Shown: positions 17,701 to 26,507, counted from the first letter of the stretch. The stretch is 32,495 nucleotides of DNA from Sulfurisoma sp. (GCA_030691075.1 JAUYFI010000094.1:1-32495); one strand, 5' to 3'. The notes: generated by a model from the letters alone, not told the origin. Made by a program: numbers and translations.

Positions 17701-18936
17701 TTACTCATAACGCAGCGCCTCGATCGGCAGCAGGCTCGACGCTTTCCGCGCCGGATAATAGCCGAAAAATATGCCCACGGCGGCGGCGAAGCCGACGGCC
17801 AGGCCGATGGCGGCGACCGACAGTTCGGTGCGCCAGCCGGCCAGTTCGCCGACGAGGAAGGAGCCGCCGACCCCGAGCAGGATGCCGATGACGCCGCCGA
17901 TCAGCGACAGGGTGACGGCCTCGACCAGGAACTGCGAGAGGATGTCGTCACCGCGGGCGCCGACGGCCATGCGCAGGCCGATCTCGCGGGTGCGTTCGGT
18001 GACGGAGACCAGCATGATGTTCATGATGCCGATGCCGCCGACCAGCAGCGACACCGAGGCCACCGCCGCCAGCAGCATGGCCAGCACCTTGGACGCGGCT
18101 TCCTGCGCCTGGAGGATTTCCGAGAGGTTGCGGACGAAGAAATCGTCGTCCTGCCCGGCTTGCAGGCGGTGGCGCTGGCGCAGCAGTTCGCGCATCTTTT
18201 CTTCCGCCACTTTCATGTCGACGCCCTGGCGGATCTTGACGGTGATCGCGCCGACGCTGCGCGACTTGGCCATGGCGCTCGCGCCGAGGACACGCTTTCT
18301 GGCGGTCGAGATCGGCATCAGGATGACGTCGTCCTGATCCTGGCCCATCATGTTCTGACCCTTCTTGTCGAGCACGCCGATCACCGTGAGCGGCACCTTG
18401 CGCACGCGGATCACCTGGTCGAGCGCGGCTCCGTCGCCGAACAGGTTCTTCGCCACGGTCTGCCCGATCAGCGCCACCTTGGCGGCGCCGTTCATCTCCG
18501 CCTGTTCGAAGCCGCGGCCCTCCGCGATGGGCCACTCGCGCGCCTCGAGGTAGTCGGGGGTGATGCCGTGGAAGGTGGTCGACCAGTTGGCGTTGCCGGC
18601 CACGACCTGGCCCGCGCCGCGCAGACTGGGGGCGGCGGCATGGACTTCCTCGACCTCGCGGCCGATGGCGTAGCCGTCGTCTTCGGTGATGGCCTGCTGG
18701 CTTCCGGCGCTGGAACGCGCGCCGCCGGAAAGGGTGGAGCCGGAAAAGACGATGATGATGTTGGAGCCGAGACTGCGGATCTGGTCTTCGACGCGCGCCT
18801 GGGCGCCGTTGCCGACGGCGATCATGACGATCACCGCGGCCACGCCGATGATGATGCCGAGCATGGTCAGCGCCGAGCGCATCTTGTTCACGCGCAGCGC
18901 GGCCAGCGCGATGCGCAGGGTGGCGGCGAAGTTCAT
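17701..18936 (-). CDS. MacB-type ABC transporter permease
   Basis: This 411-residue permease has a hydrophobic helix near residues 20-45 (ALTMLGIIIGVAAVIVMIAVG), a large periplasmic domain (about 46-285) and three C-terminal helices in the FtsX/MacB fold, including the conserved SLLVGGIGIMNIMLVSVTERTREIGLRMAVGA. It corresponds to the membrane half of MacB; the ATPase half is the separate gene at 20154-20912. With the adaptor at 20926-22182 it would form a periplasm-spanning export pump through a TolC-type protein not seen here. Its start overlaps the stop of the AAA/DUF4143 ATPase by 4 bp, an unusual partner inside such an operon. Confidence 0.9.
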   Translation of the reverse strand: MNFAATLRIALAALRVNKMRSALTMLGIIIGVAAVIVMIAVGNGAQARVEDQIRSLGSNIIIVFSGSTLSGGARSSAGSQQAITEDDGYAIGREVEEVHAAAPSLRGAGQVVAGNANWSTTFHGITPDYLEAREWPIAEGRGFEQAEMNGAAKVALIGQTVAKNLFGDGAALDQVIRVRKVPLTVIGVLDKKGQNMMGQDQDDVILMPISTARKRVLGASAMAKSRSVGAITVKIRQGVDMKVAEEKMRELLRQRHRLQAGQDDDFFVRNLSEILQAQEAASKVLAMLLAAVASVSLLVGGIGIMNIMLVSVTERTREIGLRMAVGARGDDILSQFLVEAVTLSLIGGVIGILLGVGGSFLVGELAGWRTELSVAAIGLAVGFAAAVGIFFGYYPARKASSLLPIEALRYE

Positions 18937-20123
18937 GATGCCGCCCCAAAAGTCGGCGCTGGCGGGACGGCGCGCGATGCGATGTCGCGCCAGCCGATGA
19001 CCTGCACGCCGCTGCGCTCATATGATTCATCGCCGCCATAAATGAGCCACGGAGACAGGGCCTCCTCGCCGGCGAAGCGCGCCGCCGCCTGCCCCGCCCG
19101 CATGTAGTCGCGCGTTACGGTTCGCCCCGACTTGATTTCGACCGCCTGCAACCGTGAGCCGACCTCGAACACCAGGTCGGCCTCGAGTCCGTTGTTGTCG
19201 CGCCAGAAGAAAAGATCGGCGGGTCGGCCGCCGTTGAAGCGGCCCTTGATGAACTCGGCGACGACCCAGCTCTCGAACAGGGCGCCGCGACCGGGATGCA
19301 GCGCGAGAACCTCCGGCGAGCGGATTCCTTGCAGCCAGCAGGCGAGGCCTGTATCGAGGAAATACAGCTTGGGGGTCTTGACCAGCCGTTTGCCGAAATT
19401 GCGGTGGTAGGGCGGCAACAGGAAAATCAGGTCGCTCGATTCGAGCACCGACATCCAGGCGCGAGCAGTGCTATGGGAAATCCCCGCTTCGCCCGCAAGC
19501 GCGCTCAGGTTGAGCAACTGCCCGGTGCGGCCCGCGCACAGGCGCAGGAAGCGCTGGAAGGTGCCGAGGTCCTGCACGTTCAGCACCTGGCGCACGTCGC
19601 GCTCGACATAGGTGGCGACATAGCTGGCGAACCAGTCGGCCGGCGCAACGGGCCCGGCGTGGAGGGCGGGGTAGCCGCCGATAAGCATGGCCGCATCGAC
19701 ATCTCCGCATCTCGACGCGACGGGCAGTTCGTCCTGTGACAGCGGCAGCAGGCGGGTGAGGCCGACGCGACCGGCCAGCGACTGCGTGACGCCCGCCAGC
19801 AAGCCGAACTGCTGTGAGCCCGTGAGCACGAAGCGGCCGGGTGTCCTTTGCGCATCGACCAGGCCTTGCAGATGGGAAAACAGGTCCGGCCAGCGTTGGG
19901 CCTCGTCGAATACGGCCCCGTGGGCGAAGCGGGCGAGAAAGCCGCGCGGGTCTTCGAGCGCGAAGGCGCGTTCGATCGGATCCTCGAGTGAAACGTAGGG
20001 TTTGTCGGCGAAGACCGCGCGAGCGAGCGTCGTCTTGCCCGACTGGCGCGGCCCGGTGATGGCAACGACAGGGAAACCCTGGGCAAGGCGAAGGAGGGTA
20101 TCGGCGAGGCGGCGGGGGAGCAT
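18933..20123 (-). CDS. AAA ATPase with DUF4143 domain
   Basis: This 396-residue protein has an N-terminal AAA_14 domain with Walker [10 protein letters not shown] (near residue 24) and Walker [13 protein letters not shown], then the DUF4143 region. The C-terminal half contains [11 protein letters not shown]...QAVEIKSG, which resembles a PD-(D/E)xK nuclease core. The family is widespread, mobile and functionally unassigned; links to toxin-antitoxin-like or defence roles are only suggested. It lies between the ABC ATPase and permease of an efflux operon and has its own promoter. The last residues, [11 protein letters not shown], are encoded by a perfect copy of the dispersed repeat, so the original C terminus has been altered. 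Confidence 0.88.
   Translation of the reverse strand: MLPRRLADTLLRLAQGFPVVAITGPRQSGKTTLARAVFADKPYVSLEDPIERAFALEDPRGFLARFAHGAVFDEAQRWPDLFSHLQGLVDAQRTPGRFVLTGSQQFGLLAGVTQSLAGRVGLTRLLPLSQDELPVASRCGDVDAAMLIGGYPALHAGPVAPADWFASYVATYVERDVRQVLNVQDLGTFQRFLRLCAGRTGQLLNLSALAGEAGISHSTARAWMSVLESSDLIFLLPPYHRNFGKRLVKTPKLYFLDTGLACWLQGIRSPEVLALHPGRGALFESWVVAEFIKGRFNGGRPADLFFWRDNNGLEADLVFEVGSRLQAVEIKSGRTVTRDYMRAGQAAARFAGEEALSPWLIYGGDESYERSGVQVIGWRDIASRAVPPAPTFGAAS
18948..18972 (-). repeat. Dispersed repeat copy 7 (3' end of the DUF4143 ATPase)
   Basis: This copy is identical to the 25-base consensus. It encodes AVPPAPTF at the end of the ATPase, 12 bp before its stop codon. Confidence 0.9.
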
Positions 20124-20128
20124 GCGTT

Positions 20129-20157
20129 TTTATACAATACGGCGATTAAATCGTCAA
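20129..20157 (-). promoter_or_regulatory. Promoter of the DUF4143 ATPase gene
   Basis: On the minus strand TTGACG (20152-20157) and TATAAA (20129-20134) are separated by exactly 17 bp. The -35 box contains the stop codon of the upstream ABC ATPase. The -10 box is only 5 bp from the ATPase ATG, so transcription would start at or very near the start codon and give a leaderless message. Confidence 0.65.
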
Positions 20158-20912
20158 TCTGTATATGTTTCGTCGGCAGCACTGGGCAGCCTGGCCAGTG
20201 CGGCGGCCGCGTCGATTGCCGCGTTGGCGCGGTCCTCGACAACGCGGCCGTCGCGGAAGGTCACCATGCGCGAGGCCGCGGCGGCGACGTCGTGTTCGTG
20301 CGTCACCAGCACAATGGTGATTCCTTCGCGGTTGAGCGCCTGCAAGAGCGCCATGATTTCGACGCTGGTGCGCGAATCGAGCGCGCCGGTGGGTTCGTCG
20401 GCCAGCACCAGCATCGGGTCGTTGGCCAGGGCGCGGGCGATGGCGACGCGCTGCTGCTGGCCACCGGAGAGCTGCGTCGGCGGGTGGTCGAGGCGATCGC
20501 CCAGGCCGACCTGGCGCAGCCGGGCCTCGGCGCGGCTGCGGCGTTCGCCGGGAGCGATGCCGGCGTAGAGCAGGGGCAGGGCGACGTTATCGACGGCGCT
20601 GGTGCGCGCGAGCAGGTTGAAGTGCTGGAAGACGAAGCCGATCTTGCGATTGCGCACGGCGGCCAGCTGGTCGGGGGAAAGCCGCGACACTTCCTCGCCG
20701 GCCAGCCGGTATTCGCCGGCGCTCGGCTGGTCGAGGCAGCCGAGCAGGTTCATGAACGTGGACTTGCCGGAGCCGGAGGGCCCCATCACTGCGACGAACT
20801 CGCCGGCGGCAATGTCGAGCGAGATGCCGCGCAGCGCATGGACGACGGTGCTGCCCATGCGGTATTCCTTGGTCAGGCCGACGGTATGTATGAGCGGCGC
20901 TGTGGTGGACAT
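20154..20912 (-). CDS. ABC transporter ATP-binding protein (MacB/LolD type)
   Basis: This 252-residue ATPase has Walker [10 protein letters not shown], the signature LSGGQQQR, Walker [10 protein letters not shown] and the switch histidine in VTHEHD. The sequence class ([37 protein letters not shown]) is that of MacB/LolD exporters. It follows the adaptor gene by 13 bp and powers the permease at 17701-18936, from which it is separated by the DUF4143 ATPase gene. The stop codon forms part of the promoter of that inserted gene. Confidence 0.92.
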   Translation of the reverse strand: MSTTAPLIHTVGLTKEYRMGSTVVHALRGISLDIAAGEFVAVMGPSGSGKSTFMNLLGCLDQPSAGEYRLAGEEVSRLSPDQLAAVRNRKIGFVFQHFNLLARTSAVDNVALPLLYAGIAPGERRSRAEARLRQVGLGDRLDHPPTQLSGGQQQRVAIARALANDPMLVLADEPTGALDSRTSVEIMALLQALNREGITIVLVTHEHDVAAAASRMVTFRDGRVVEDRANAAIDAAAALARLPSAADETYTD

Positions 20913-20925
20913 GGCGCCGCCGGCC

Positions 20926-22182
20926 TTAGAACATGCGCGGGCCGGGGGCTGTCGCGGCGGGCTTCGCCGTGGCGCCGGAGCCGACTATTACCTCGGCGCC
21001 CTCGGCCAAATCCTGGTTAATGATTTCCGTGGCCGTGCCGTCGGTGATGCCCGGTTGCACCTCGATTGCCTTGGGTTTGCCATCGTCGCCGAGCACCCAG
21101 ACCTTGCTGCCGCGGCCCTGGCCCTTTTCCGCGCGTTCCGGCTTGCCGGGCCTGGCGTTGCCGCCCTTGCCCTCGTCGTCGGCCCGCGGCTTGAAGCGCA
21201 GCGCGGCGTTGGCGATCTTGAGCACCGAATCCTTCTTCGCCGAGACGATGCGCACGTTGGCAGTCATGCCTGGCAGCAGGTTGAGTTCGGGATTCGCCGC
21301 GGAGACGATGACGGTGTAGGTGACGACGTTGGAGACCACCTGGGCCGCCTTGCGCACCTGTTTGACCTCGCCTTCGAAGCTCCTGCCGGCGAAGGCGTCG
21401 ACGGTGAAGGTGGCCTTCTGGCCGAGGCGCACGCGGCCGACGTCGGCCTCGTCGATGGAGGTTTCGACCTGCATGTCGGTAAGGTTCCTGGCGATGATGA
21501 ACAGCTCCGGCGCCTGCAGGCTCGCGGCCACGGTTTGGCCGGTGTCGACGCTGCGCTTGACGACGATGCCGTCGACCGGCGAGCGGATCATGGTGCGATC
21601 CAGATCGACCCGCGCCTGCGCCAGTTGGGCCTCGCGCTGGCGCACCAGCGCCTCGCTGTTCCTGGCCTGGGCTTCGGCCACCTGCGCCATGGCGCGGGCG
21701 CCATCGAGCGCGGCCTGCGCCTTGTCGCGCTCGGCCGGCGAGATGAAATTTTTCTCGACCAGCAGTTTCTTGCGCTCGAAGTCGCGCTCGGTCTCCATCA
21801 GGTTCGCCTTGGCCTGCAACTGCTGCGCGCGCTGGACATTGACGGCGGAACGGGCGGCATCGACGTCGGCTTCGGCCTGGCGTACGCGATGTTGAAAGTT
21901 TTCCGGGTCGATGCGCGCGATCAACTGGCCTTCCTTCACCGTCGAGTTGAAGTCGACCAGGATTTCCTTGAGCTGGCCGGAGACCTGCGAGCCGACTTGT
22001 ACCGATACGACGGGATTGAGCGTGCCGGTGGCCGAGACGGCCGCCGTCAGCGGGCCGCGTTCGACCTTGGCGAATTTGTAGAGGAGTGCATTGTTGGTCG
22101 GTCCGAGCCACTTCCAGGCGCCGAAGCCGCCGCCGATCGCGAGCAGCGCGGCGAGGCCGATGAACAGGGAGCGACGTTTCAT
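20926..22182 (-). CDS. MacA-like periplasmic adaptor (membrane fusion) protein
   Basis: This 418-residue protein has one N-terminal membrane segment (SLFIGLAALLAIGGGFGAWKWL), a lipoyl-like half (VSVQVGSQVSGQLKEILVDFNSTVKEGQLIARID), a long coiled-coil (about residues 95-195) and the second lipoyl half (DRTMIRSPVDGIVVKRSVDTGQTV). These are the parts of the MacA/HlyD adaptor family that joins an inner-membrane ABC pump to an outer-membrane channel. It leads the transporter operon. Near the C terminus VGSGATAK coincides with a degenerate copy of the dispersed repeat. Confidence 0.9.
   Translation of the reverse strand: MKRRSLFIGLAALLAIGGGFGAWKWLGPTNNALLYKFAKVERGPLTAAVSATGTLNPVVSVQVGSQVSGQLKEILVDFNSTVKEGQLIARIDPENFQHRVRQAEADVDAARSAVNVQRAQQLQAKANLMETERDFERKKLLVEKNFISPAERDKAQAALDGARAMAQVAEAQARNSEALVRQREAQLAQARVDLDRTMIRSPVDGIVVKRSVDTGQTVAASLQAPELFIIARNLTDMQVETSIDEADVGRVRLGQKATFTVDAFAGRSFEGEVKQVRKAAQVVSNVVTYTVIVSAANPELNLLPGMTANVRIVSAKKDSVLKIANAALRFKPRADDEGKGGNARPGKPERAEKGQGRGSKVWVLGDDGKPKAIEVQPGITDGTATEIINQDLAEGAEVIVGSGATAKPAATAPGPRMF
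20965..20989 (+). repeat. Dispersed repeat copy 8 (degenerate, macA-like 3' end)
   Basis: Five of 25 positions differ from the consensus, three of them in the core, so this copy is less certain. It encodes VGSGATA in the adaptor, in the same frame as the VGAGxTA reading of other copies, 36 bp before the stop. Confidence 0.45.
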
Positions 22183-22250
22183 GCAGTCATTCTAGCGGAT
22201 GGCCGCGGGGTGGCGCCGGCGAAGCTGTAACGGTGTGTTGCGGACCCCGC

Positions 22251-22275
22251 CACCGTGCCGCCAGCGCCGACTTTT
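22251..22275 (+). repeat. Dispersed repeat copy 9 (after soxB)
   Basis: The 17-base core is exact and two extension bases differ. It is intergenic, starting 5 bp beyond the soxB stop in the direction of soxB transcription, between soxB and the efflux adaptor gene. Confidence 0.85.
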
Positions 22276-22280
22276 CGTGC

Positions 22281-23999
22281 TCAGGCAATCCCCGGGTTCT
22301 TCTCCATCCCGATCAGCTTCGGCTGGTTGAGCTTGCGCGGCGCGACGACCTTCTTGTCGCGCAGCCATTTGCCCACCACGTCCCAGATCGGCTCGCCCGT
22401 CACGCCTTCGCCGACGGGCGCCCAACTGGCCACCTTGTATTTCCTGGCGGCGTCGAGCGGCTTGTCGCCGACGCGCATGTCGCGGATGCGATTGCCCATC
22501 CGCGCCTTCGGGTCGCAGCTATATGTCATGCCGCCGACGCGCACCATGTCGCCGCCCTGCTGGTAGTAGGGGTCGGGGTTGAACAAGTTGTCGCCGACAT
22601 CCTCGAGGATGTTCTTGATCTGCAGGCCGGTGAGCTCGTTGAGCGTCGTCGCCGGGTAGGTCACGGCGGTCTGGTCCATCAGGTGCTCGAAGGTGATGGT
22701 CTGGCCCGGCAGGAGGGAGGTGCCCCAGCGGAAGCCCGGCGAGAAGGCGATCTCGGCGCCGCGCACTTCCATCAACGCGTCGAGGATCAACTGGTCCCAC
22801 GAGCCGTTGAAATTGCCGCGACGGTAGAGCAGGCCCTCGGACACGGCGAGCTTTTCCTCCAGCTTCGCCTTGTAGGGCGCGCGCACCTTGTCGATCAGCG
22901 CCGCCATTTCGGCGTCGGCCGGCAGCAGGTTGGCGAAGATCGGCAGCAGGCGGTACCCGAAGCTCGCGACTCGGCCGCCCTTGACGTCGAAATCGAGCAC
23001 GCCGAGGAACTTGCCGTTGGAGCCGGCGTTGGTGACCAGGGTGACGCCCTTGGCGTTCCTGACCGGCACCGGCCGCGGCACGCCGTCGTGGGTGTGGCCG
23101 CCCAGGATGGCGTCGATGCCGGTGACCCGGCTGGCCATCTTGAGGTCGACGTCCATGCCGTTGTGGGAGAGCACGACGACGACCCGCGCGCCCTTGGCCC
23201 TGGCCTCGTCGACCACCTTCTGCATGTTCTCGTCCTGAATACCGAAGGTCCAGTCGGGCGTCATCCGGCGCGGGTGGGCGATGGGGGTGTAGGGAAAGGC
23301 CTGGCCGATCACCGCCACCTTGACGCCATTCATCTCGCGCAGGGCATAGGGCGAAAAGACCGGGTCGCCGAAGTCGGCGGTCTTGACGTTCTGGGCGAGG
23401 AATTCGATCTTGCCCTTGAAGTCCTTCTCGACGATTTCCTTGACGCGCTCGTGGCCCAGCGTGAATTCCCAATGCGGCGCCATCAGGTCGACGCCGAGCA
23501 GCTTGCAGGCATCGACCATGTCCTGGCCATGGGTCCACAGCGCCGTGGCCGAACCCTGCCAGGTGTCGCCGCCGTCGAGCAGCAGCGCGCCCGGCCGGCT
23601 GGCGCGCAGCTGCTTGATCAGCGTGGCGAGGTGACTGAAACCGCCGACCTTGCCGTAGGTCTTGGCTGCCTGCTCGAAATCGAGATAGGTGAAGGCATGG
23701 GCCTCGGCGCCGCCGGGCTTGATGCCGAAGGCCTTGAGCAGGTGCTCGCCGACGAGATGGGGCGCCTTGCCGACGGCGGCGCCGAAACCGAGATTGACAT
23801 TCGGCTCGCGGAAGTGGATCGGCGTGAGTTGCGCATGGCAGTCGGTGAAATGCAGGAAATGCACATTGCCATGGCGCGGCAGGTCGTAGAACCTGTCGGC
23901 GCCTTGGGCCGCGAGCAGCTCGCGCGAATCGAGCGCGAAGCCGGCGGCCGAGGCGGCGGCGAGGATCTGGAGGAACTCGCGGCGGTTCATGGAAGACAT
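22281..23999 (-). CDS. soxB: Thiosulfohydrolase SoxB
   Basis: SoxB releases sulfate from the thiosulfate-derived group carried on SoxY. The 572-residue protein begins with a Tat signal (MNRREFLQILAAASAAGFAL), as expected for a periplasmic dimanganese enzyme folded before export. It has the metallophosphatase-type motifs HFTDCHAQLTP, LLDGGDTWQGSAT, VVLSHNGMDVDL and ILGGHTHDGVP, and the 5'-nucleotidase-like C-terminal domain. The ATG at 23999 has AAGGAG 8 bp upstream; a second ATG three codons later starts the Tat signal itself. It is last in the sox cluster, separated from soxX by a hairpin. Confidence 0.96.
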   Translation of the reverse strand: MSSMNRREFLQILAAASAAGFALDSRELLAAQGADRFYDLPRHGNVHFLHFTDCHAQLTPIHFREPNVNLGFGAAVGKAPHLVGEHLLKAFGIKPGGAEAHAFTYLDFEQAAKTYGKVGGFSHLATLIKQLRASRPGALLLDGGDTWQGSATALWTHGQDMVDACKLLGVDLMAPHWEFTLGHERVKEIVEKDFKGKIEFLAQNVKTADFGDPVFSPYALREMNGVKVAVIGQAFPYTPIAHPRRMTPDWTFGIQDENMQKVVDEARAKGARVVVVLSHNGMDVDLKMASRVTGIDAILGGHTHDGVPRPVPVRNAKGVTLVTNAGSNGKFLGVLDFDVKGGRVASFGYRLLPIFANLLPADAEMAALIDKVRAPYKAKLEEKLAVSEGLLYRRGNFNGSWDQLILDALMEVRGAEIAFSPGFRWGTSLLPGQTITFEHLMDQTAVTYPATTLNELTGLQIKNILEDVGDNLFNPDPYYQQGGDMVRVGGMTYSCDPKARMGNRIRDMRVGDKPLDAARKYKVASWAPVGEGVTGEPIWDVVGKWLRDKKVVAPRKLNQPKLIGMEKNPGIA

Positions 24000-24019
24000 C
24001 GAACGGACTCCTTGGGGTG

Positions 24020-24046
24020 AAAAAAAGCCTGGCCATGGCCAGGCTT
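24020..24046 (-). terminator. Hairpin with T-run between soxX and soxB
   Basis: AAGCCTGGCCATGGCCAGGCTT (24025-24046) is a perfect palindrome, and on the minus strand it ends in seven T. It has the form of an intrinsic terminator or attenuator inside the sox operon, placed 16 bp after soxX and before the soxB ribosome-binding site. Confidence 0.75.
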
Positions 24047-24062
24047 CTTGACGAACGACAGC

Positions 24063-24677
24063 TTATTTATTGACCGGCGATTCCGGGTCCAGCAACAGCG
24101 CGACCAGATGCTTGATCTGCGCCTCCTTGAGCGCGCCGATGTGGCCGAAGCGCGGCATCTCCGAGCACAGGCTGAAGGACTTGGCGTTGTAAATCTTGCC
24201 GTAGACGTACTTCTGCATGTCGGCGGTGTTGCCGCGCAGCTTGCCGAAGTGGAACAGGCTGGGACCGACGGTGCCGAAGGATGTCTCCTTCGGCGCGATC
24301 TGGTGGCAGTTGTAGCAGTTGCCGCCGACCGGCAGGCCGGGCTCGTCGGACCAGGTGAAGCCGCGACCGGACTGGGCGATCTTCTCGCCCGCCTTCCAGT
24401 CGCCCATCAGCTTGCCGTCGGCGGGATATTTCACGGCGGCCATCTGGTCGGCCTCGAGCCGCTGGGCGATTTTTTCCGGCGGCTTGTTGCCGGTGCGATT
24501 GCAGATGGCCTGCAGGCCGTCTTCGGAAACACGGTCGGCCGTGGCCTGGCCCTTGGTGACGAAGTCTTGCTTCATCATGGCCAGGGCCTTGGCGCGATGG
24601 TCGCTGTCGGCGAGGGCGGCGGGAGCAGCAGCGATCATGGCGGCCGCGAGAATCGAAATGCGTATGGTGGCGTTCAT
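24063..24677 (-). CDS. soxX: SoxX, c-type cytochrome subunit of SoxAX
   Basis: SoxX carries one heme c and accepts electrons when SoxA joins thiosulfate to SoxY. The 204-residue protein has a Sec signal (residues 1-23, ending ALA) and the heme motif CYNCH at residues 121-125; the Met ligand is probably in CSEMPRFG. It is longer than short SoxX proteins because of an extra N-terminal region of about 80 residues. It starts 12 bp after soxA, so the pair is co-transcribed. Confidence 0.94.
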   Translation of the reverse strand: MNATIRISILAAAMIAAAPAALADSDHRAKALAMMKQDFVTKGQATADRVSEDGLQAICNRTGNKPPEKIAQRLEADQMAAVKYPADGKLMGDWKAGEKIAQSGRGFTWSDEPGLPVGGNCYNCHQIAPKETSFGTVGPSLFHFGKLRGNTADMQKYVYGKIYNAKSFSLCSEMPRFGHIGALKEAQIKHLVALLLDPESPVNK

Positions 24678-24689
24678 TATCTTCCCCTG

Positions 24690-25571
24690 TTAGCGCTTGA
24701 TGCCCGGACCCTTGTAGGTCGCGCCGTTGGCGTTTGCGGTCATGTAGGTGAGCAGGCTGGTGATGGTGTCGGAAACGTATTTCGGCTGCGGGAAGCGCTG
24801 TTGGCGGAAGCAGTCGCCCATGCGCCACTGCTGCGTCAGCATCACGCCGCCGGTCATGCGGTAGCCGGGCCAGCCCATGACGGCGGTGGTGGCGCCCTTG
24901 GGCGTGGCGATGTTGGGGAGGTTCTGCATGCGGATGCGCTTGCCGTCGGCGCCGTGGCAGGTGTTGCAGGAGAAGTCGTAGGGGCCGGCGCGGTGGTTGG
25001 TGACTTCCCTGCCGATCTCGTAGACTTCCTTGACGCGCGGATCCTTGAGCGGGACGGCGAATTTCATGTCCTTCGAGTTCGCGGCGACGTAGGTCACCAG
25101 CGAGGTCGGCTCGGGTGTGTAGCTGCCCGAGGCGAACGGTTGTTTCATGATGTCGGCTTCCTTGAAGCCCTGTTTCTCGATCATGCACCAGACGATGCGA
25201 CGTTCGGCGTCCATGACCTTGCCGGCATCGGCGAAGTAGCGCGGCATCTGCACATAGGCGCCCTTGACGATGCCAACGCCGAGACCGAGATCGCAGCTTG
25301 TGGCCAGGGAAACCTGTTTGGGCCCGCGGATGCTCTTCCAGAAATCCTCGCCCTGTGCCTCGAACAGCTCGGCCGGGTTGGATTCTTCCATCATGGTGCG
25401 GAACTTCTCGAACTCGACAGTCGCGGCGTCCTTCTCCTCGACAGGCGCCGCGGCCGCCGGCTTGGCGGCTTTCTTGGCGGTGGCGGCGGGAGCCGGCTTG
25501 TTCTGGGCGACGACCGGCTGCGTGGCCAGGGCCAGGGCGAACGCCGTGGCCGCGATGAGTGCTTGTCTCAT
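24690..25571 (-). CDS. soxA: SoxA, monoheme c-type cytochrome subunit of SoxAX
   Basis: SoxA catalyses oxidative coupling of thiosulfate to the SoxY cysteine. The 293-residue protein has a Sec signal (MRQALIAATAFALALATQPVVAQ) and an Ala/Pro/Lys-rich stretch. Only one heme motif is present, CNTCH at residues 202-206, with the active-site cysteine in RMGDCFRQQRFP (Cys254). The N-terminal domain has two lone cysteines (93 and 129) in place of a heme site, as in monoheme SoxA proteins where they form a disulfide. The chosen ATG has GGAGG 5 bp upstream; an in-frame ATG 42 bp earlier lacks a signal peptide. Confidence 0.94.
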   Translation of the reverse strand: MRQALIAATAFALALATQPVVAQNKPAPAATAKKAAKPAAAAPVEEKDAATVEFEKFRTMMEESNPAELFEAQGEDFWKSIRGPKQVSLATSCDLGLGVGIVKGAYVQMPRYFADAGKVMDAERRIVWCMIEKQGFKEADIMKQPFASGSYTPEPTSLVTYVAANSKDMKFAVPLKDPRVKEVYEIGREVTNHRAGPYDFSCNTCHGADGKRIRMQNLPNIATPKGATTAVMGWPGYRMTGGVMLTQQWRMGDCFRQQRFPQPKYVSDTITSLLTYMTANANGATYKGPGIKR

Positions 25572-25662
25572 TCTTTCCTCCGTTGGGGCGGGTCTGCTGC
25601 CCGCTTGCATCATTCTTCATTGGGACGGAGCCGTGGCTCCGCCCCTCTTGTGCCGCGGTGAA

Positions 25663-25977
25663 TCAGGCGACGGTGGCTTCGTCGGCGCGCGAATCGCCCT
25701 TGTTGTCCTGCCACTTCACCACGACCTTGTCGCCGGCCTTGGCGCCCTTGACCTTGAAGCCGAACACCGGGTTGGTCGAAATCGAGGGGCCGGTCTGGCT
25801 CTGCACCACCGCCTTGCCGCCGACCTCGACGGAAAACTGCTGGATGAAATGGGCCGGAATGGCCTGATTTGTCTTGGGGTCCTTGCGCTGGCCGGTTTCC
25901 ATCGTGTGGGCCATCAGGATCTTGATGTCTGCAACGTCGCCCTTCATCTGGGCGCGAATTTTCATCGGGCTTCCCAT
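25663..25977 (-). CDS. soxZ: SoxZ sulfur-carrier subunit
   Basis: SoxZ is the partner of SoxY in the carrier complex of the Sox pathway and has no signal peptide, because it is exported with SoxY. The 104-residue protein shows the family sequence KIRAQMKGDVADIKILMAHTMETGQRKD and the immunoglobulin-like core with FIQQFSVEVGGKAVVQSQ. It lies between soxY and soxA, with 36 bp to soxY. Confidence 0.95.
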   Translation of the reverse strand: MGSPMKIRAQMKGDVADIKILMAHTMETGQRKDPKTNQAIPAHFIQQFSVEVGGKAVVQSQTGPSISTNPVFGFKVKGAKAGDKVVVKWQDNKGDSRADEATVA

Positions 25978-26013
25978 GTCTTTTCCTTAATCGTGTCTGA
26001 TTGGTTTCGAGTA

Positions 26014-26487
26014 TCAGCCGCCGCAGCCGCCGGCGGTGACCTTGACTTCCTTGCTGGCCGTATAGAACTTGCCGTCCGCCGTCTTGGCCACGGCCCGGAC
26101 GATGGAAGTTTGTCCCATCTTCAGGCGCATCGACACGTCGGGCAGGGCGCCGTTGGCGAAGTCGAATGCCGCGGAAAGCGGGTTGGGGTTCTTGTCGACG
26201 AAAATCGAGATCGAGATGGTGTTCGCGATGCCGCTCGACACATCGACCGGCACGACGGCGCCGTTTTCGGCGATATCGGGTGCCGTCAGCTTGAGATCCT
26301 TGCTTTCGGCGGCGGTGGCGGCGCCGACGGCCTTCATCGCGGCCGGCGTGTCCTTGGCTTCGAAGGCGACCTTGTTCCATTCGGTGGCCAGCACCTGGGT
26401 CGGCTTGAGCAGGCCGGCGGCGAGGGCCGCTACCAGCACGCCGCTGGCACTGGCGCCCTTGAGCACGGTTCTACGCAAAGTATCCAT
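26014..26487 (-). CDS. soxY: SoxY sulfur-carrier protein
   Basis: SoxY holds sulfur intermediates on the cysteine of its C-terminal swinging arm. The 157-residue protein ends VTAGGCGG, the conserved GGCGG arm, and starts with a Tat signal (RRTVLKGASASGVLVAALAAGLL). The ATG at 26487 has a strong AGGAGG 4 bp upstream; an ATG 90 bp earlier would add a cysteine-rich, non-family N terminus and is rejected. It is the first gene of soxYZAXB. Confidence 0.96.
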   Translation of the reverse strand: MDTLRRTVLKGASASGVLVAALAAGLLKPTQVLATEWNKVAFEAKDTPAAMKAVGAATAAESKDLKLTAPDIAENGAVVPVDVSSGIANTISISIFVDKNPNPLSAAFDFANGALPDVSMRLKMGQTSIVRAVAKTADGKFYTASKEVKVTAGGCGG

Positions 26488-26507
26488 TGTTCCTCCTGGG
26501 TTGAAAT

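Noticed and set aside
17560..19041. A 493-codon plus-strand frame opposite the ABC permease
   Set aside because: The His/Asp/Gly-rich product is a shadow of the permease gene.
22233..24020. A 595-codon plus-strand frame opposite soxB
   Set aside because: SoxB on the other strand carries every expected motif. The plus-strand product is low-complexity and has no signal or domain.
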